NCBI RefSeq assembly: GCF_046480435.1
Contig: NZ_PKGC01000020.1
Length of the DNA: 64,000 nucleotides
Reading direction: 5' to 3' (one strand)
Source: Limnospira platensis
Lineage (GTDB): Bacteria; Cyanobacteriota; Cyanobacteriia; Cyanobacteriales; Microcoleaceae
Shown: positions 27,267-37,032 of the stretch, in pieces
How the letters are laid out: the number at the start of each line of letters is the position of its first letter
Numbering within the stretch: the stretch's first letter is position 1
Made by a program: the position numbers and the translations under genes
Notes under the pieces: generated by a model
Databases searched by the model: none
What the model saw: the letters and a program-made list of their open reading frames with translations, nothing else
Told to the model about the DNA's origin: nothing

Positions 27267-28421
27267 TTATGCTGGCTCTGTTGCGTTCCCTAATCCTGGC
27301 GGCGCTAAAACTGTTGTATAAATTTCTTCTAATCTTCGCGTTTGGCGATCGCGGTTGAAGTTCGCCTCCATGTGTTCTCGGCTTCGCTGACTAAGTTTTT
27401 GCCAAAGTTCAGCATCATTGAATAATCGTAATATAGACTCTGCCAACCCCGCCACATCTCCTTCGGGACTCAGAAACCCGGTTTCTCCATCGATGACGGC
27501 TTCTGGGATCCCTGCGTGGTAGGTGCTGACCACAGGAAGTCCCATGGCCTGGGCTTCCAGTACCACGTTGGGTAAGCCTTCTGAGTCTCCCTGGGATGCG
27601 GTGATGCTGGGAGTTGCCATAATGCGGGCGCGGTTCATCCAATATTTAACAACTTCCGGGGGTTGTAAGCCTAAAAATTGGTAATCTTTGAGGGTATTGG
27701 CGGCGGCGGTTTCTAGGGCGGTTCGTAGGGGGCCATCACCAATGATCACTAATTTTAGATCTGGTTGTTGGGATTGTATTTGAGCGATCGCCTTAATTAA
27801 ATATTTACAGCCTTTTTTTTCGGTTAAACGGCCGACAAATAACACCACAGGTTCCCGAACGATCACCGGATCGGGTGCAAATTTATCGACATCAACCCCA
27901 TGATAGTGGGAGCGAATCTTTTCAGGCGGAAACCCCTGTTTCACGAGTTGGTTATGGATAAATTTAGACACCGTTAAAAATAGTTTAGCCTCCCTTTTGA
28001 GGGTTTCTTGGCGTTGAAAATAAATCCAGTGATTGAGGGAGGTATACTGAGATGATTCTTTATTTACCGTAGCATCTGCGCCCCGGTAGTGAACGATAAG
28101 GGGAATTTTTAGCGATCGTACCCACGGCAACACTAACGCCCCACTCAAGCCAAATTGAGCGTGAATGAGAACCGGATCTAATTGTTTAATTTTCCTGTAG
28201 ATACCCGGAGCAAATCCAATTAATTTAAACACCTGTTCCTGCACCTTACCGAGGGCATTATCTTGATTAATAACCATGGTTCGTTCCGGTGGTAAATACA
28301 AGCCATTAACTCGACGACAGCCAACATAGTAAGCAGTATACTTTTGTAATTTTTCAGCCGGATCTCGGATAAACGTTTGAGAGGGGGGAAGTAGGAGGCT
28401 ATTAAAAATAATGATATTCAC
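27267..28421 (-). CDS. GT4-family glycosyltransferase (WcaL-like)
   Basis: A 384-aa GT-B enzyme starting with GTG (MNIIIFNSLLLPPSQTFIRD). The phrases PSQTFI, VHAQFGLSGAL-type (IHAQFGLSGALVLPW) and HYRGADAT resemble colanic-acid-type WcaL/EpsD transferases. The donor domain shows VLFVGRLTEKKGCKYLIKAI, IGDGPLRTALE and the E(x7)E segment SEGLPNVVLEAQAMG. It starts 2 bases after the upstream GT2 stop, so the two are probably translationally coupled. Role: addition of one sugar in surface-glycan assembly. Donor and linkage are unknown. Confidence 0.88.
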   Translation of the reverse strand: MNIIIFNSLLLPPSQTFIRDPAEKLQKYTAYYVGCRRVNGLYLPPERTMVINQDNALGKVQEQVFKLIGFAPGIYRKIKQLDPVLIHAQFGLSGALVLPWVRSLKIPLIVHYRGADATVNKESSQYTSLNHWIYFQRQETLKREAKLFLTVSKFIHNQLVKQGFPPEKIRSHYHGVDVDKFAPDPVIVREPVVLFVGRLTEKKGCKYLIKAIAQIQSQQPDLKLVIIGDGPLRTALETAAANTLKDYQFLGLQPPEVVKYWMNRARIMATPSITASQGDSEGLPNVVLEAQAMGLPVVSTYHAGIPEAVIDGETGFLSPEGDVAGLAESILRLFNDAELWQKLSQRSREHMEANFNRDRQTRRLEEIYTTVLAPPGLGNATEPA

Positions 28422-28423
28422 AA

Positions 28424-29395
28424 TTATTTCACCAAGCGACTAGACGTTTTCACCATTTCTCTAGTTTGGGGTGAGAGAACCTGACCCCAAATTCTAGGCA
28501 ATGTATATTGGGGATTTAAAATAGCTGATAATCCCAAATAAAAAGAAGCAGGAATATATTGTTTTTCTCCGACCAGTAATCCCGATCTGCGATAGTAAAA
28601 CATTGCCAAGGTTTCTAAATATTTGCTCAGACGTTTAAGGATAGGCCAAGCCGCACGTTCTTGGATAAATTCTTCAAATGTCGGCTCTGGTTTTCCTTCT
28701 AAACGCGCGACGTGACGAGATCTTACATATCGCATCACTTGGCGTTGAAAAAAGAAGCGTTGCATAGAGCCACTTTGAGAATGAACTCGATAAAGCAAAA
28801 GGGGTTCTGGAAGCGAGATAATCGGCCCATACTCAGCCATGCGATCCATCAGTTCCAAATCCTCAGCAGGAAAAAATTCAGCCCGATATCCACCCACTTT
28901 GAGTATAATATCTTTTTTAAATAATGCTGTTGGGTGGTTGAGATTAACCACATGGCCTTGCTGACGCATTTGGTAAAATTGTGCTTCAGTTGTCGGACCT
29001 AAAGGGGAAACACTTAAAATCTCCCCTCGGGAATTAATATGATGAACTGTGGCTCCTAAACCGACCAATTGAGGCATGGCAGCAATTACCTCCATTTGGC
29101 GCTCAAAGCGTTGAGGAAGGGCAATATCGTCAGAATCCATAATCCCAATCCAGGGATATTTAGCAACCTCAATTCCCAAGTTTCTTGCCTGACTTGCACC
29201 ACCGTGATCTGAATGAATTACCCTAATCCGATCATCTTGTTTCTGGTATCGTTCGATAATTTGAATTGTCTCGTCTTCGGAGCCATCATCGACCATAATT
29301 AATTCAAATTCAGTAAAAGTTTGATTGAGAATGCTTACAATTGCAGGATCTAAAAAATTTTCGGCATTATAACAAGCCATGATGACGCTAATCAT
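28424..29395 (-). CDS. GT2-family glycosyltransferase
   Basis: A 323-aa GT-A fold transferase. It opens MISVIMACYNAENFLDPAIV, followed by MVDDGSEDETIQII and the DxD-type metal site in IGIMDSDDIALPQRF. A further acidic segment, GYRAEFFPAEDLELMDRMAE, lies in the acceptor half. No transmembrane segment is obvious. It lies 35 bases after the preceding GT4 and 2 bases before the next. It probably transfers one sugar of the repeating unit in the cytoplasm. Confidence 0.9.
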   Translation of the reverse strand: MISVIMACYNAENFLDPAIVSILNQTFTEFELIMVDDGSEDETIQIIERYQKQDDRIRVIHSDHGGASQARNLGIEVAKYPWIGIMDSDDIALPQRFERQMEVIAAMPQLVGLGATVHHINSRGEILSVSPLGPTTEAQFYQMRQQGHVVNLNHPTALFKKDIILKVGGYRAEFFPAEDLELMDRMAEYGPIISLPEPLLLYRVHSQSGSMQRFFFQRQVMRYVRSRHVARLEGKPEPTFEEFIQERAAWPILKRLSKYLETLAMFYYRRSGLLVGEKQYIPASFYLGLSAILNPQYTLPRIWGQVLSPQTREMVKTSSRLVK

Positions 29396-29430
29396 AGGAT
29401 TCTCCTAATTTGTAAATCAGATTAATAATA

Positions 29431-30666
29431 TCATTTATATTCGAGCATTTTTTCATAGGTTTGATTCAGTAACTTACCCTTAACTTTCCAGCTATAAAAT
29501 TCTTGAACTCTCTGCCTTCCTGCAAGCCTATAATCGTCAAAAACAGCAGAATTATTAGCTAAAATTGTCATAGCATTAGCTAAACCATCAATTGCTTGTT
29601 GGGGCTGATCAGCCGGTATCTTAAACCCAGTTTTTTCGGTAACAATTAGCCCTGGTCCTCCCCAATCTAGGCAAATAACCGGGCGACCCGCCGCCATTGC
29701 TTCTACACAAACTAAGCCCCCAGATTCGTGTAAGCTGGGATGAACTAACGCCAAGCATTCTGATAGTTTTTTTAGGGTTTCCGGTCGAGATAAGTGATTC
29801 CAGAATTTCACTTGGTTGGTAATTCCCAAATTTTGAACTAGGGTTTCAAGTCGGCGGCGTTCTGGCCCGTCTCCGACGATCCAATATTCAGCATCTGGAG
29901 GGAATTTTGCTTGGGCGAAGGCTTTGAGTCCGAGATGAAACCCTTTCCAGTGTAACAGGCGACCGATACTGATAAATTTAACCCCTTGAGGTTGAGAGTC
30001 GCCACACTGGTTGAGTTGAGTGATTTCTAAATCCGATAATCCTAATTGAGATAAAACCTCTACATTTTTCGCCCCTAATTTTCTGAGTCTCTGGGTGGTT
30101 TCTGCGGTGGTTCCCCTGGCTAAAATACTGCGTTGGGCAGTGAGTTTAACGAAGGGGTCTAATTCTCCTAAAGTCCTGGCTATATCTCGCATTATTTCAT
30201 ACATAATTCCCCGCCAACCAAAGTCTTTCCAGAAGGCTTTGGGAGCTGATTCTCCACCCCCTACTGGTCCCCATAAAAAAGGAATAGGAAGAAGTGCTAA
30301 AAAACTGGGGGTTGAGTGGCGAACATAGGTGACATGATGCACTATGTGAAAATTTATGGTTTCCTGGAGTTTTTTGGCAACTAAATAAGCTGCTATTTGC
30401 CATAAATAATAGTGCAGGTAAACTAGCTTTTTTTTGAGATGGAGTGGTCGCAGCCAGGAGGGAGGTTCGCAGTAAATTACCTGTAGTTTAATAATGGGGT
30501 TTTGGTTGAGTTGGGCTTCAATGGTTGGGCGGTTATTTTGTCGGGTGAGAACCCAAACATTATGATATTTTGCTACTTCCTGAATAGTATGCCAACCTAC
30601 CCCCGGTTCTGAACCTTCTCCGGGGCGACAGGCGTAAGCTGAAATTAGAATATTTAAAGGTTCCAC
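29431..30666 (-). CDS. GT4-family glycosyltransferase
   Basis: A 411-aa GT-B transferase. The N-terminus (ILISAYACRPGEGSEPGVGW) with a later GPVGGGESAPKAFW is a recognised pattern of cyanobacterial exopolysaccharide GT4 enzymes. The donor domain has FISIGRLLHWKGFHLGLKAF, IVGDGPERRRLE and HESGGLVCVEAMAAGRPVI, with E(x7)E-type glutamates. It sits 15 bases after the upstream GT4 stop. It is a surface-glycan elongation enzyme; the substrate is unknown. Confidence 0.9.
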   Translation of the reverse strand: MEPLNILISAYACRPGEGSEPGVGWHTIQEVAKYHNVWVLTRQNNRPTIEAQLNQNPIIKLQVIYCEPPSWLRPLHLKKKLVYLHYYLWQIAAYLVAKKLQETINFHIVHHVTYVRHSTPSFLALLPIPFLWGPVGGGESAPKAFWKDFGWRGIMYEIMRDIARTLGELDPFVKLTAQRSILARGTTAETTQRLRKLGAKNVEVLSQLGLSDLEITQLNQCGDSQPQGVKFISIGRLLHWKGFHLGLKAFAQAKFPPDAEYWIVGDGPERRRLETLVQNLGITNQVKFWNHLSRPETLKKLSECLALVHPSLHESGGLVCVEAMAAGRPVICLDWGGPGLIVTEKTGFKIPADQPQQAIDGLANAMTILANNSAVFDDYRLAGRQRVQEFYSWKVKGKLLNQTYEKMLEYK

Positions 30667-30681
30667 GCCTCCTCCTTTGGT

Positions 30682-31818
30682 TTAGGAATTTGGAAATATA
30701 AAAGATGTAACTTGATTGAGAAAATTAGCTGCGGCTTGGGGGGTGTAATTATTCATTAATTTTTGCGATCGCATTCCCATTAACCTAGCTAATTCGGGAT
30801 TGTGAATAAACCGGGTCATCAATTCTGCTAAATATTCCGGCTGTTGGGGATGAAAACAATAACCGTTTTCTCCATCGGTAATTAATTCCGATGCTCCGGC
30901 TAATTCAGAACACAAAATAGGTCGCCCTAAAACCATTGCCTCTAATACTACCATCCCCCAAGTATCCTCCAAAGTGGGTAAGACAAAAATATCAGCTTGG
31001 GTGAAATAAGTGGCTAAGTTATTGTATTCTACCCGACCAAACCAACGCACATAATTAGTGAGTTGATTGTGTTGACAAAAGGTTTCTAACTCCTGTCGTT
31101 GCTCACCATCACCCACAACCCATAACTGATAATTAGTTTCTCCCTGTTTTTGTAGTATAGCACAGGCTTCTAAAAGATAGCTCAAGCCTTTGCGAGGAAT
31201 AATTACCCCTACAAATAAAAAGGTTAGCTTTTGAGAATATGTAGATTTTAAATCCCGATCAGGAGTACCCAGGGATTGCACCCATGGCACCTCATAGGGA
31301 TGAACAAAAACTTGATTTTCTTTGGCATTTAGAATCTCTATTAGATAGTTTTTGCCACCGTGAGAGTTGGTAATACAAGCGTCAGCAGCTTTTACCATAC
31401 CGCGTCTAATAGCTAGACGTAGGGGGGAGTTACGATAGTCTACACCGGGGGAACTCCCCTCGTAAGCGATGACAACTCGCCAACCTCCTATAGGTTTAAA
31501 TAAAATGGCTAAAATTGTCCACACGCCAAAGGAGTTAGAAAAAATTAAATCTGGTTTAAACTGGAGTAATCGCTTGACAATATTTAGGGGAAGATAGGTA
31601 AAATTATCTCCATAACTATTGGCAGATTTTCTCAGGGAAATAATTTGGCGATCGCCTAAAATTTCCACTCTAAAACTATCCTCTAGTCCCGGTGCGAAAC
31701 CATGCCAGCGACTGGTAAAAACCGTGGTATCTGGAAATAACTGGCTGTAGCAACTCAGGGAAGGTTGCCAGTAGTAAAAAGCAGATGTAAGCAACCATGC
31801 AACGCGGGTATTTTTCAT
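30682..31818 (-). CDS. GT4-family glycosyltransferase
   Basis: A 378-aa GT-B transferase. VAWLLTSAFYYWQPSL opens the acceptor domain, and IAYEGSSPGVDYRNSPLRL lies in the middle. The donor domain shows FLFVGVIIPRKGLSYLLEA, VVGDGEQRQELE and LEDTWGMVVLEAMVLGRPI with the E(x7)E glutamates. It follows the LPG-synthase-like gene by 13 bases. Function is assigned at family level only. Confidence 0.88.
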   Translation of the reverse strand: MKNTRVAWLLTSAFYYWQPSLSCYSQLFPDTTVFTSRWHGFAPGLEDSFRVEILGDRQIISLRKSANSYGDNFTYLPLNIVKRLLQFKPDLIFSNSFGVWTILAILFKPIGGWRVVIAYEGSSPGVDYRNSPLRLAIRRGMVKAADACITNSHGGKNYLIEILNAKENQVFVHPYEVPWVQSLGTPDRDLKSTYSQKLTFLFVGVIIPRKGLSYLLEACAILQKQGETNYQLWVVGDGEQRQELETFCQHNQLTNYVRWFGRVEYNNLATYFTQADIFVLPTLEDTWGMVVLEAMVLGRPILCSELAGASELITDGENGYCFHPQQPEYLAELMTRFIHNPELARLMGMRSQKLMNNYTPQAAANFLNQVTSFIFPNS

Positions 31819-31831
31819 GATAATTACCTAA

Positions 31832-32794
31832 TTAATATTCGGAGATATCGGATTGTTTCATGGTTTTAATCGTTGTTAAATACTGTCCTAAAAATGGTAA
31901 ACCGCCGATGGCGGGTAGGAAATATCGAGCTGTACACAGTAGACCCAAACCTGCGGCCACAGTGGCATCAAAATAAGGTTCATAGAAGATAACCAGTGCT
32001 GCATCCCGAGTTCCGACTCCCGCGAAAGTTAGGGGTAATAAACCCGCTAAAATTGCCAGGGGAGAAAGGGCGAGGCTGGACATAAATGGAGCCCAGGCGT
32101 TGAGAGCTAGGATAAAAAACCAGATTTGCAAGAGATGGAGAAACCAGATAAAAATTGAAGTCGCGCTAATTTTCACAAGTTGGCGTTTGTCGCTCCAGAA
32201 GTAATTGTGCATTTGAGCCCATGAGATTTGCAGTTTTTTAACTTTTTCTTTAATTTTATTGGGGGCAACTTTGCGAATTATTCGGAAGAATAAATCAGCA
32301 AATTTACGGGAGCCTAAAATTGATAATCCCACCAATAAACCGATAGTTACACCAAGGGTCATAGTCCAGAATAGCAGGTCTTTTTGGGGATACAAAAGCA
32401 ATCCAAATACGCACCATAGCAGCAGGGAGAGTAGGTCGCAGGATTTCTCAAAAACCACCAGGGAAAGGGACAGGGAACCGCTCAAATGCCCCCGTTCTCG
32501 CATGAAGTAGGCTTTAGCAATATCCCCCATTTTGGACGGTAAAACCATGTTGAGGACGCTGGCGGCGAGAATGAGGCGGTTGGCTTCTGCAAATCCGAGA
32601 TAGGTGCTTTTGGGCATAAGTTGTTGTAGTCGCCAAGCGGTAAATAAAGTAATAGGAATTACCATGGCTAAACTCACAGGCATCCAAAAGCGATCGGAAT
32701 TTAGAAAGATGTCTGCTAATCCTTGCAGGTCAATTTTAGAATAAATAATTGACAGGATAATAATGCTAACGGCAATGGAAATAAATCGCTTCAT
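31832..32794 (-). CDS. LPG-synthase-TM/flippase-like integral membrane protein
   Basis: A 320-aa protein with about eight hydrophobic helices. The segments LILAASVLNMVLPSKMGDIA (position near 75-95), LSLVVFEKSCDLLSLLL and LLPLTFAGVGTRDAAL are the hallmarks of the lysylphosphatidylglycerol-synthase transmembrane family (UPF0104/AglD-like). Members without the synthase domain are often found in glycan clusters and are suspected of lipid or lipid-sugar flipping; this is not proven. It sits 24 bases after the interrupted polyprenyl-phosphate-mannose-synthase-like gene, a typical pairing. Confidence 0.82.
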   Translation of the reverse strand: MKRFISIAVSIIILSIIYSKIDLQGLADIFLNSDRFWMPVSLAMVIPITLFTAWRLQQLMPKSTYLGFAEANRLILAASVLNMVLPSKMGDIAKAYFMRERGHLSGSLSLSLVVFEKSCDLLSLLLWCVFGLLLYPQKDLLFWTMTLGVTIGLLVGLSILGSRKFADLFFRIIRKVAPNKIKEKVKKLQISWAQMHNYFWSDKRQLVKISATSIFIWFLHLLQIWFFILALNAWAPFMSSLALSPLAILAGLLPLTFAGVGTRDAALVIFYEPYFDATVAAGLGLLCTARYFLPAIGGLPFLGQYLTTIKTMKQSDISEY

Positions 32795-32818
32795 AGAGAC
32801 AAATCCTAGGGCTAAAAT

Positions 32819-33775
32819 TTAGTTGTCTTTGTGATGGTCATATTCCATCCTACGCAGGCGCAGTTGAATATCTTCTAGCATTTTTCGATTTACAGCCATT
32901 AAATCAGCAATTAAACCAAACATCCACAATTGAAAACCAATTAAAATTAGGATAGCCGCTAAAATTAAACTGGGAGCGCGAGCGCGGGTAGGTTCTCCCA
33001 CAAATAGCACTAACCAACGGATACATAATATCAGTCCTAAACTCAGGGGAAAACTTCCTATAAAAGTGAATAATCGCAGCGGTCTATAGGTCATGAAAAT
33101 TCTAAAAATGGTAAAAATTGACCGCTGGATATAGGAAGGAATACTTTTAACTAATCGGGAAGGTCGTAAATAGGAATTAGTACGGATGGGTACGGATGTA
33201 ATAGCGATACCTTTTTGACCTGCTTGAATAATGCTTTCTAAGGTATAAGTATATTCATTAAAAACATTAAGCTGCATGGCTGCTTGGCGACTGAAAGCTC
33301 TAAAACCACTGGGAGCATCGGCTATTTTAGTGCTACTGGCAACTCGCACAACACGACTACCGAGTTTTTGCAGGAACTTTTTAGCAGCAGAAAAGTGTTT
33401 AATATTCTGAATTGGTCTGGCTCCAATGACGACTTCTGCATAACCTAATAAAATGGGTTCGATGAGTTTGGGTATATCTTGGGCGCAGTATTGGTTATCA
33501 GCATCGGTGTTAACAATAATATCTGCTCAGGCTTTTAATGATGCTTCAATTCCTGCCATAAATGCTTTAGCCAAACCTTGATTATGGTCAAAATTTACCA
33601 CATAATCAACACCACAGGCTTTGGCAACTTCTACAGTATTATCAATACTACCATCATTAATAATTAGCCATTCTACACAATCGATACCGGGGATTTGGCG
33701 GGGAAGTTCCGATAGGGTAAGTCCGATAGTTGGTGCTTCGTTAAAACAGGGTATCTGAATAATTAGCTTGGTCAT
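32819..33775 (-). pseudogene. Polyprenyl-phosphate mannosyl/glucosyltransferase-like GT2, interrupted by one TGA
   Basis: A GT2 of the DPM1/GtrB type with C-terminal membrane helices, 318 codons. The first 82 codons (TKLIIQIPCFNEAPTIGLTL, LIINDGSIDNTVEV) are followed by a TGA at 33527-33529. The same frame then continues without other faults through ADIIVNTDADNQY (metal site), VIGARPIQNIKHFSAAKKF and DAPSGFRAFSRQAA to two transmembrane helices and a natural stop. Relatives have Gly at the interrupted position (ALKAGAD), so GGA to TGA, a single base change, explains it. It is either a very recent nonsense mutation or a sequencing error in a gene that would supply polyprenyl-phosphate sugar to the GT-C enzyme next door. 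Confidence 0.85.
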
Positions 33776-33786
33776 AATTTGGTTGA

Positions 33787-35730
33787 TTAATTGTGTTTAA
33801 TAAAAACTGTCACCACCTCTTTTGACCATTGGGGTTGATAAACTTGTTGGTCAATAATGATTTCAGGGTTGTTGATTTCTGCTACACCACTGGCGATAAT
33901 AGCGCAGGGAGAAAAGTCCTGATGGGGGGATATTTTGGCTTTGATGGCAGATTCATTATTTATCATAATATGTCTAAGTGTGATAGGGCGATCGCTTTTT
34001 TGCTTAAACAGTACCCAAAAAGGATATTCCCAGGTGTCACCCCCAAGAATCAATCCGACATCTTTACAGTTTTCAGTTAGGATAAAATCTACTGATTCAC
34101 TATAGGGTGCTTGCAGTTTTGGTATATTAATAAAATATTGGTCGTTACGGCTAAGAGTCCAAAGATTATTTACCTGATTCTCTGACAAGATTTTACTGTT
34201 AAAAACTAGAGGTCTTGATTCATTAAAAATTAACCATAATAAGGAAGCAATAATCATAATTATAGCTACTGAATTGGCAATTTTAGGCTTTAATAATTTG
34301 TCCATAATTACTCCTATAAATGCTGAGGATAGGACGAAAAGGGGTAAATGTAGACGACTGCGCCAAGGAGACCAAGCAATCAAGGTACAGAACAATAAAA
34401 ATCCCACTATAATCGACAGCATATAAATGGCTAAATAGTAGCGCTGTGGTTGAGGAAATTTAGGTAATTTGATGACAAATAAAATAGATAATCCCATAAA
34501 TAATATTATATGAATAGGATTGCCTGCCAAATCTTCATGATTTATTAAGGTATGAATATCGAAATTTTGACCGGGCGGAAAAGTGGTTCTTTGGTCGTTA
34601 ATATCAACTCCAATTAATTGGTGAACGGCGGCAATACCATTAATTAATAGTAGATTAATATCTCGAGATGAAGTGCTTAGGTGTAGGGCTATATTTCGGA
34701 TAGTGTTAGAAATTAAAATCGGGATGCTGAAAACCTCTAGTTTGTAGTCTCCAGAGGTTCCTAAAATTGAACCAAATACCTCATAATTTCTCTGAAAATG
34801 ACCGAAATTAATAGCTAAAGCGATCGCACCAATAACCATAAAGGGTTGCCATACTTTCCAGCCACATTGCTGGAGACTAACTAAGCCAAACCATAATCCG
34901 AAGGGAAAAAGATAAAAATAGGCGGTTCCTTTAGTTAATACGGCTAAACCTAAACTTGCACCAATAGCTAAGGGATAGGAAACTCTTTTTTTATCTTGAA
35001 TAGAAATGAGTGTATAATAGACAAAAGCCACCATCCAAAATGCACCCACATAGTCGGTTTGAGTGCTAGATGCTTGTAAAATACCCATGGGAATTGTGGC
35101 ACAGAAAACGGCGGCAAATACCTGCGATCGCAGTCCCCCACCCAGTTGTTTAGCAATTAACGATATCCCGATAATACTCCCTACCATACTAACCCATTGA
35201 ACGAAATTAGCGAGGCGATCGCCACCACTAAGAATTTGCAGATTTGTCACAGCAAAACCCGACCAAGGACCAAGGGATATTTGTCTAGTAATTGAGGTGG
35301 GATAGTGATTAACGCTACCATTTTGCATCCAGTGAACTACTCTACTCATGTGATAGGTCATAGAGTCCCAGTTATTAGGGGGTGCGATCGCAGCAGTTAG
35401 GCCAATTATGAGGATAATAACTGCGACGCTGGCGATCGCCAATTTGAGAAACACCGAAATATTATCAAATTGCCAATTAACCAACTTAATTTGACTTGTC
35501 CTCAGAATTTTACCAACCGTCAAACCTAAGATAATATTAACTATAATCCATACCATAAATAATGGCATAAATTTGAGCCACCCAAACATACTCAGTAATT
35601 CGGTAATTAATACTACTAAAGTTCCCCAGGCGAGTCCAGTTGATAAAATCCCACTCCGCCAACCTTGTCCGCTTTGACGAAATATCAGAAACAGAAATAT
35701 AAGTGGAAGTAAAATCAGGATGGCAGACAT
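33787..35730 (-). CDS. GT39/ArnT-like membrane glycosyltransferase
   Basis: A 647-aa polytopic protein. The first large loop contains NNWDSMTYHMSRVVHWMQNG, the acidic/His arrangement of GT-C family PMT-like transferases, after an N-terminal block of four helices. About twelve helices run to residue 510, then an extracytoplasmic C-terminal domain of about 130 aa. Enzymes of this class use polyprenyl-phosphate sugars made by DPM1-like GT2 proteins. The neighbouring gene 11 bases downstream is exactly such a GT2, though interrupted. This is the second GT-C gene of the window, unrelated in position to the one at 3591. Confidence 0.78.
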   Translation of the reverse strand: MSAILILLPLIFLFLIFRQSGQGWRSGILSTGLAWGTLVVLITELLSMFGWLKFMPLFMVWIIVNIILGLTVGKILRTSQIKLVNWQFDNISVFLKLAIASVAVIILIIGLTAAIAPPNNWDSMTYHMSRVVHWMQNGSVNHYPTSITRQISLGPWSGFAVTNLQILSGGDRLANFVQWVSMVGSIIGISLIAKQLGGGLRSQVFAAVFCATIPMGILQASSTQTDYVGAFWMVAFVYYTLISIQDKKRVSYPLAIGASLGLAVLTKGTAYFYLFPFGLWFGLVSLQQCGWKVWQPFMVIGAIALAINFGHFQRNYEVFGSILGTSGDYKLEVFSIPILISNTIRNIALHLSTSSRDINLLLINGIAAVHQLIGVDINDQRTTFPPGQNFDIHTLINHEDLAGNPIHIILFMGLSILFVIKLPKFPQPQRYYLAIYMLSIIVGFLLFCTLIAWSPWRSRLHLPLFVLSSAFIGVIMDKLLKPKIANSVAIIMIIASLLWLIFNESRPLVFNSKILSENQVNNLWTLSRNDQYFINIPKLQAPYSESVDFILTENCKDVGLILGGDTWEYPFWVLFKQKSDRPITLRHIMINNESAIKAKISPHQDFSPCAIIASGVAEINNPEIIIDQQVYQPQWSKEVVTVFIKHN

Positions 35731-35766
35731 CTGTTTAACCTCAGCATTCAGGTAGCGAAATATTAA

Positions 35767-37032
35767 CTATACTTGTTCAAAAATAATCCGGGAAAACTCG
35801 GATGCTGAGTTTTGTTTAACCCAATTTTGCATGGGTATAGGATCGCAAAGTTCCAGAGGATTAGGAATTTCTAAAAACTTAATTAATCCCTTAGCAATTT
35901 CTTGGGGTTGGCTAGAATCAACAGTTAATCCCAGATGATAGCGTCGCACCATTTCTCCCATTAATCCATAATTAGAACATAGTACAGGTTTGTTAGCCGC
36001 CGCCGCCAATAAGAGAATACCACTCATCCCCACATGGCGCTGATAGGGTGCTAAAACCACATCGGAAATTTGAAAGTAAGCCATAACTTCTGACTCGGGT
36101 ACAAATTGATAATATTTAATAATTTGAATTGGCTTAGTTTGACAAATTTCGGTAATTTGGCTGTCTAGGGAATTAGCAATGCTAGACTCTCCAACCAGGA
36201 GAATACACAGTTTCTGACACAAATCTGCTGGTAAACTAGCAATGCTATCAAGTAGCTGATAGATGCCTTTACGTGCTGTTAAAGCACCAAATAACAGAAA
36301 TACTCGGCGCTGAGAATCAATTTGGAGACTCTTGCGCCAATCATCTATTATAATGGGTTTGAAATTATCCAATTTGACCGGATCAGGAAGGTAGACAGCT
36401 TTAGGTTGACTCGGAAACTTAGGAAACTGATTAAGTTGGGGGACGGCGAAAGGATCAAGGCAAAAAATAGTTTGCAGTTGAGGATTAGCCAAAATGCGTT
36501 TTAGGGCTATTTTTTCGCGTAACTGTTGCAGGTAATTTTTCCAAGTGCGATCATAATTAGCTAATTGGTGATAGTGAAAAGTCGGCCGAAAATAAATCCC
36601 CGAAAATGTGCAAGGTGATTTTGCCCCCAACGCTAGGGGAATTTGACAGGTATCAAAATACATAATCAGACAATGATCGGGTCTCAAGTTGGTGGCATAC
36701 TTGCAGAAAATTTCCCATTCTTGAAAATGGCGGCTTAGTCTTTTTAACCTAGATTTTCGGGAGTTAAGATGTTCTTCTTCGGCTTGGGTAATTGGCACAA
36801 AACGGATGTCCTGATGATGATCACCTTGACTCAATTCGACTACATCATGATGTGTCTCTATAAATCTAGGAGATACAACAATCTCCAAATTTTTTGGGAT
36901 TTTATGGATTTGCCAATATTCAATTAAATGGCGAATATAAGTGGGATGATGACCGCGAATAGAAAGGTCAAACAACATCAATTTTTCTGGATAATTTTTC
37001 ACGGTGATTTTATCCCCTAAATTTATCGACAT
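35767..37032 (-). CDS. Glycosyltransferase, GT4-like and divergent
   Basis: A 421-aa GT-B-like protein. The N-terminal half has LMLFDLSIRGHHPTYIRHL and FSGIYFRPTFHY. The donor half has FLLFGALTARKGIYQLLDSI, ILLVGESS and VVLAPYQRHVGMSGILLLAA, followed by NKPVLCSNYGLMGEM. The segment equivalent to the E(x7)E motif lacks both glutamates (HVGMSGILLLAAAANKPV), which is unusual for GT4 and may indicate a divergent subfamily. Its start overlaps the upstream methyltransferase stop by 10 bases, so the two are coupled. Confidence 0.75.
   Translation of the reverse strand: MSINLGDKITVKNYPEKLMLFDLSIRGHHPTYIRHLIEYWQIHKIPKNLEIVVSPRFIETHHDVVELSQGDHHQDIRFVPITQAEEEHLNSRKSRLKRLSRHFQEWEIFCKYATNLRPDHCLIMYFDTCQIPLALGAKSPCTFSGIYFRPTFHYHQLANYDRTWKNYLQQLREKIALKRILANPQLQTIFCLDPFAVPQLNQFPKFPSQPKAVYLPDPVKLDNFKPIIIDDWRKSLQIDSQRRVFLLFGALTARKGIYQLLDSIASLPADLCQKLCILLVGESSIANSLDSQITEICQTKPIQIIKYYQFVPESEVMAYFQISDVVLAPYQRHVGMSGILLLAAAANKPVLCSNYGLMGEMVRRYHLGLTVDSSQPQEIAKGLIKFLEIPNPLELCDPIPMQNWVKQNSASEFSRIIFEQV

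Noticed and set aside
33527..33529. TGA read as selenocysteine
   Set aside because: The family has glycine here, no selenoprotein function is known for DPM-like transferases, and no selenocysteine-insertion element was noticed.
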